A stretch of 64,000 nucleotides of DNA from Pseudomonas frederiksbergensis (GTDB lineage Bacteria; Pseudomonadota; Gammaproteobacteria; Pseudomonadales; Pseudomonadaceae): positions 42,893-106,892 of the forward strand of contig NZ_JAAUOE010000014.1 of assembly GCF_017114915.1 (NCBI RefSeq), written 5' to 3'. Under the pieces are notes generated by a model, which was not told the DNA's origin, searched no databases, and saw nothing but the letters and a program-made list of their open reading frames with translations. Position numbers and translations under genes: made by a program. Within the stretch, counting starts at the first letter, position 1; every line of letters starts with the position of its first letter. Shown here in pieces: positions 63,013 to 64,000 of the stretch.

Positions 63013-63052
63013 GCAGATTCCATGGGGCAGGCCATGGGTTGAAGGAATCTGC
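63013..63052. promoter_or_regulatory. Inverted repeat GCAGATTCC-N22-GGAATCTGC
   Basis: A perfect 9-bp inverted repeat in the ghrA/gabT divergent region (62900-63186). The half-site GGCAGATTCC is also present in element A, and a related GGTAGATTGC is in element B, so it may be the binding word of one shared regulator. Confidence 0.55.
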
Positions 63053-63186
63053 TGTTTGCCGGGGTGAAAACAGTCGATCCGAATTTCTCAGAGGCCAAGT
63101 TCGGCTTAGACAATTGCGTCGAAAGCTTAACCTGTGGAGCACATCGCAGCCGCTTTCCGGTTGCCAGGCTCACTATGGGAGATGCC

Positions 63187-64000
63187 ATGAACAGTAAAGT
63201 CGAAGAAACCCCGAGTTTGCTCCGTCAGCGCGATCAATTCGTGCCACGGGGTTTGGTCACGGCACACCCGCTGGTCATCGACCGGGCCCAGGGTTCCGAG
63301 GTCTGGGACGTGGATGGGACACGTTACCTGGACTTCGTCGGCGGCATCGGCGTGTTGAACATTGGCCACAATCACCCGAAAGTGGTCGCGGCAGTGCAAG
63401 CCCAATTGCAAAAGATCAGCCATGCTTGCTTCCAGGTCGTGGCCTACAAACCCTATCTCGACCTGGTCCAGCGATTGTGCGAATTGGTCGGTGGTCGCGA
63501 AGCCTACAAGGCGGCGCTGTTTACCTCCGGTGCAGAGGCGGTGGAGAACGCGGTGAAGATCGCCCGCGCGCACACCAATCGTCCAGCGGTCATCTCCTTT
63601 CGTGGCGGTTTCCATGGGCGCACCTTGCTCGGTACGACCTTGACCGGCATGAGCCAACCCTACAAACAGAACTTCGGGCCCTTCGCTCCCGAGGTCTTCC
63701 ATACCCCATACCCTAATGCTTATCGTGGCTTCAGCAGCGAGATGGCGCTGCAAGCCCTGAACGAATTGCTGGCGACCCAAGTCGCTCCGGACCGAGTAGC
63801 GGCAATCATCATCGAGCCGGTGCAAGGCGATGGCGGCTTCCTGTCCGCGCCGCCGGAGTTTCTCCAGGCGCTGCGGGCGCTGACCGAGCAACATGGCATT
63901 GTGCTCATTTGCGATGAGATTCAGACTGGCTTCGGCCGCACCGGCAAATGGTTCGGCTTCCAGCACGCTGGCATTCAGCCGGATCTGGTCACCGTCGCCA
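63187..64000 (+). CDS. gabT: 4-aminobutyrate aminotransferase-like, partial (runs off the window)
   Basis: The first 271 codons of a class III transaminase. The translation starts MNSKVEETPSLLRQRDQFVP, then has WDVDGTRYLDFVGGIGVLN, the PLP-phosphate TSGAEAVENAVKIAR, FRGGFHGRT, IIEPVQGDGG and CDEIQTGFGRTG. The catalytic lysine would be a little past the window end, so it cannot be checked. These motifs match GabT, which makes succinic semialdehyde from 4-aminobutyrate. GGGAG precedes the ATG; another ATG at 63182 is out of frame. Pairs logically with the GabD-like gene at 54.4 kb. Confidence 0.9.
   Translation, partial: MNSKVEETPSLLRQRDQFVPRGLVTAHPLVIDRAQGSEVWDVDGTRYLDFVGGIGVLNIGHNHPKVVAAVQAQLQKISHACFQVVAYKPYLDLVQRLCELVGGREAYKAALFTSGAEAVENAVKIARAHTNRPAVISFRGGFHGRTLLGTTLTGMSQPYKQNFGPFAPEVFHTPYPNAYRGFSSEMALQALNELLATQVAPDRVAAIIIEPVQGDGGFLSAPPEFLQALRALTEQHGIVLICDEIQTGFGRTGKWFGFQHAGIQPDLVTVA

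Overview
This is a high-GC Pseudomonas chromosome window, most likely from the P. fluorescens group. The evidence is gene order and families (pta, slyD, gpx, trxB, folX/folE/folM, hmgR-hmgA-fahA-maiA, OprD porin, CysZ), GC-rich codon use, and REP-type palindromes carrying the core 'GTAGGAGC..GGC' between genes. No rRNA, tRNA, CRISPR array, prophage or intact insertion sequence was recognised.

1-18.7 kb is core-like. It holds an acyltransferase, phosphate acetyltransferase, DUF3565 protein, SlyD, glutathione peroxidase, an Old Yellow Enzyme reductase, a glycosyltransferase, CysZ, thioredoxin reductase and a class III aminotransferase. A minus-strand tetrahydromonapterin operon follows (folM-folE-folX-DUF1244-hopJ, with a monooxygenase-like gene upstream), facing a divergent LitR-like MerR regulator. 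Next come a PilZ-like protein, a MioC flavodoxin, an internally deleted class II aldolase remnant, an alpha/beta hydrolase and an SDR dehydrogenase. Four REP clusters lie here, three of which supply stop codons to adjacent genes.

19.2-28.8 kb carries a DUF1302 outer-membrane protein, a DUF1329 protein and a MalT-type LuxR regulator. These are followed by an AT-rich leader and a 1174-residue protein that looks like a large toxin or effector. 28.8-33.0 kb is the homogentisate module (hmgR divergent from hmgA-fahA-maiA) with a clear operator. The pterin genes upstream may supply the cofactor for phenylalanine hydroxylation that feeds this pathway. 34.0-38.4 kb is a leucine-dehydrogenase-like gene plus a 2-oxoacid dehydrogenase E1alpha/E1beta/E2 operon. 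The dehydrogenase has lost its catalytic lysine.

38.5-64 kb is a catabolic accessory region. After an isolated aldehyde dehydrogenase and a 0.68 kb gene-poor gap, a ten-gene plus-strand run encodes a HAD dehalogenase-like protein, a PuuB-like amine oxidase, a complete peptide/opine-type ABC transporter with a Tat-exported binding protein, a three-subunit opine-oxidase/HcnABC-like flavoenzyme and an ArgE-like deacylase. A chemoreceptor, a GabD-like aldehyde dehydrogenase, a tartrate/D-malate dehydrogenase-like enzyme, a periplasmic binding protein, an orphan TatA, a bicupin, a GNAT acetyltransferase, an OprD porin, a GhrA-like reductase and a GabT-like transaminase (cut by the window end) follow. 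A 101-bp control sequence is duplicated upstream of the GNAT and OprD genes. I infer one co-regulated pathway that imports and oxidises an opine-like or N-substituted amino acid and feeds an omega-amino acid through transaminase and semialdehyde dehydrogenase steps; the substrate is unknown.
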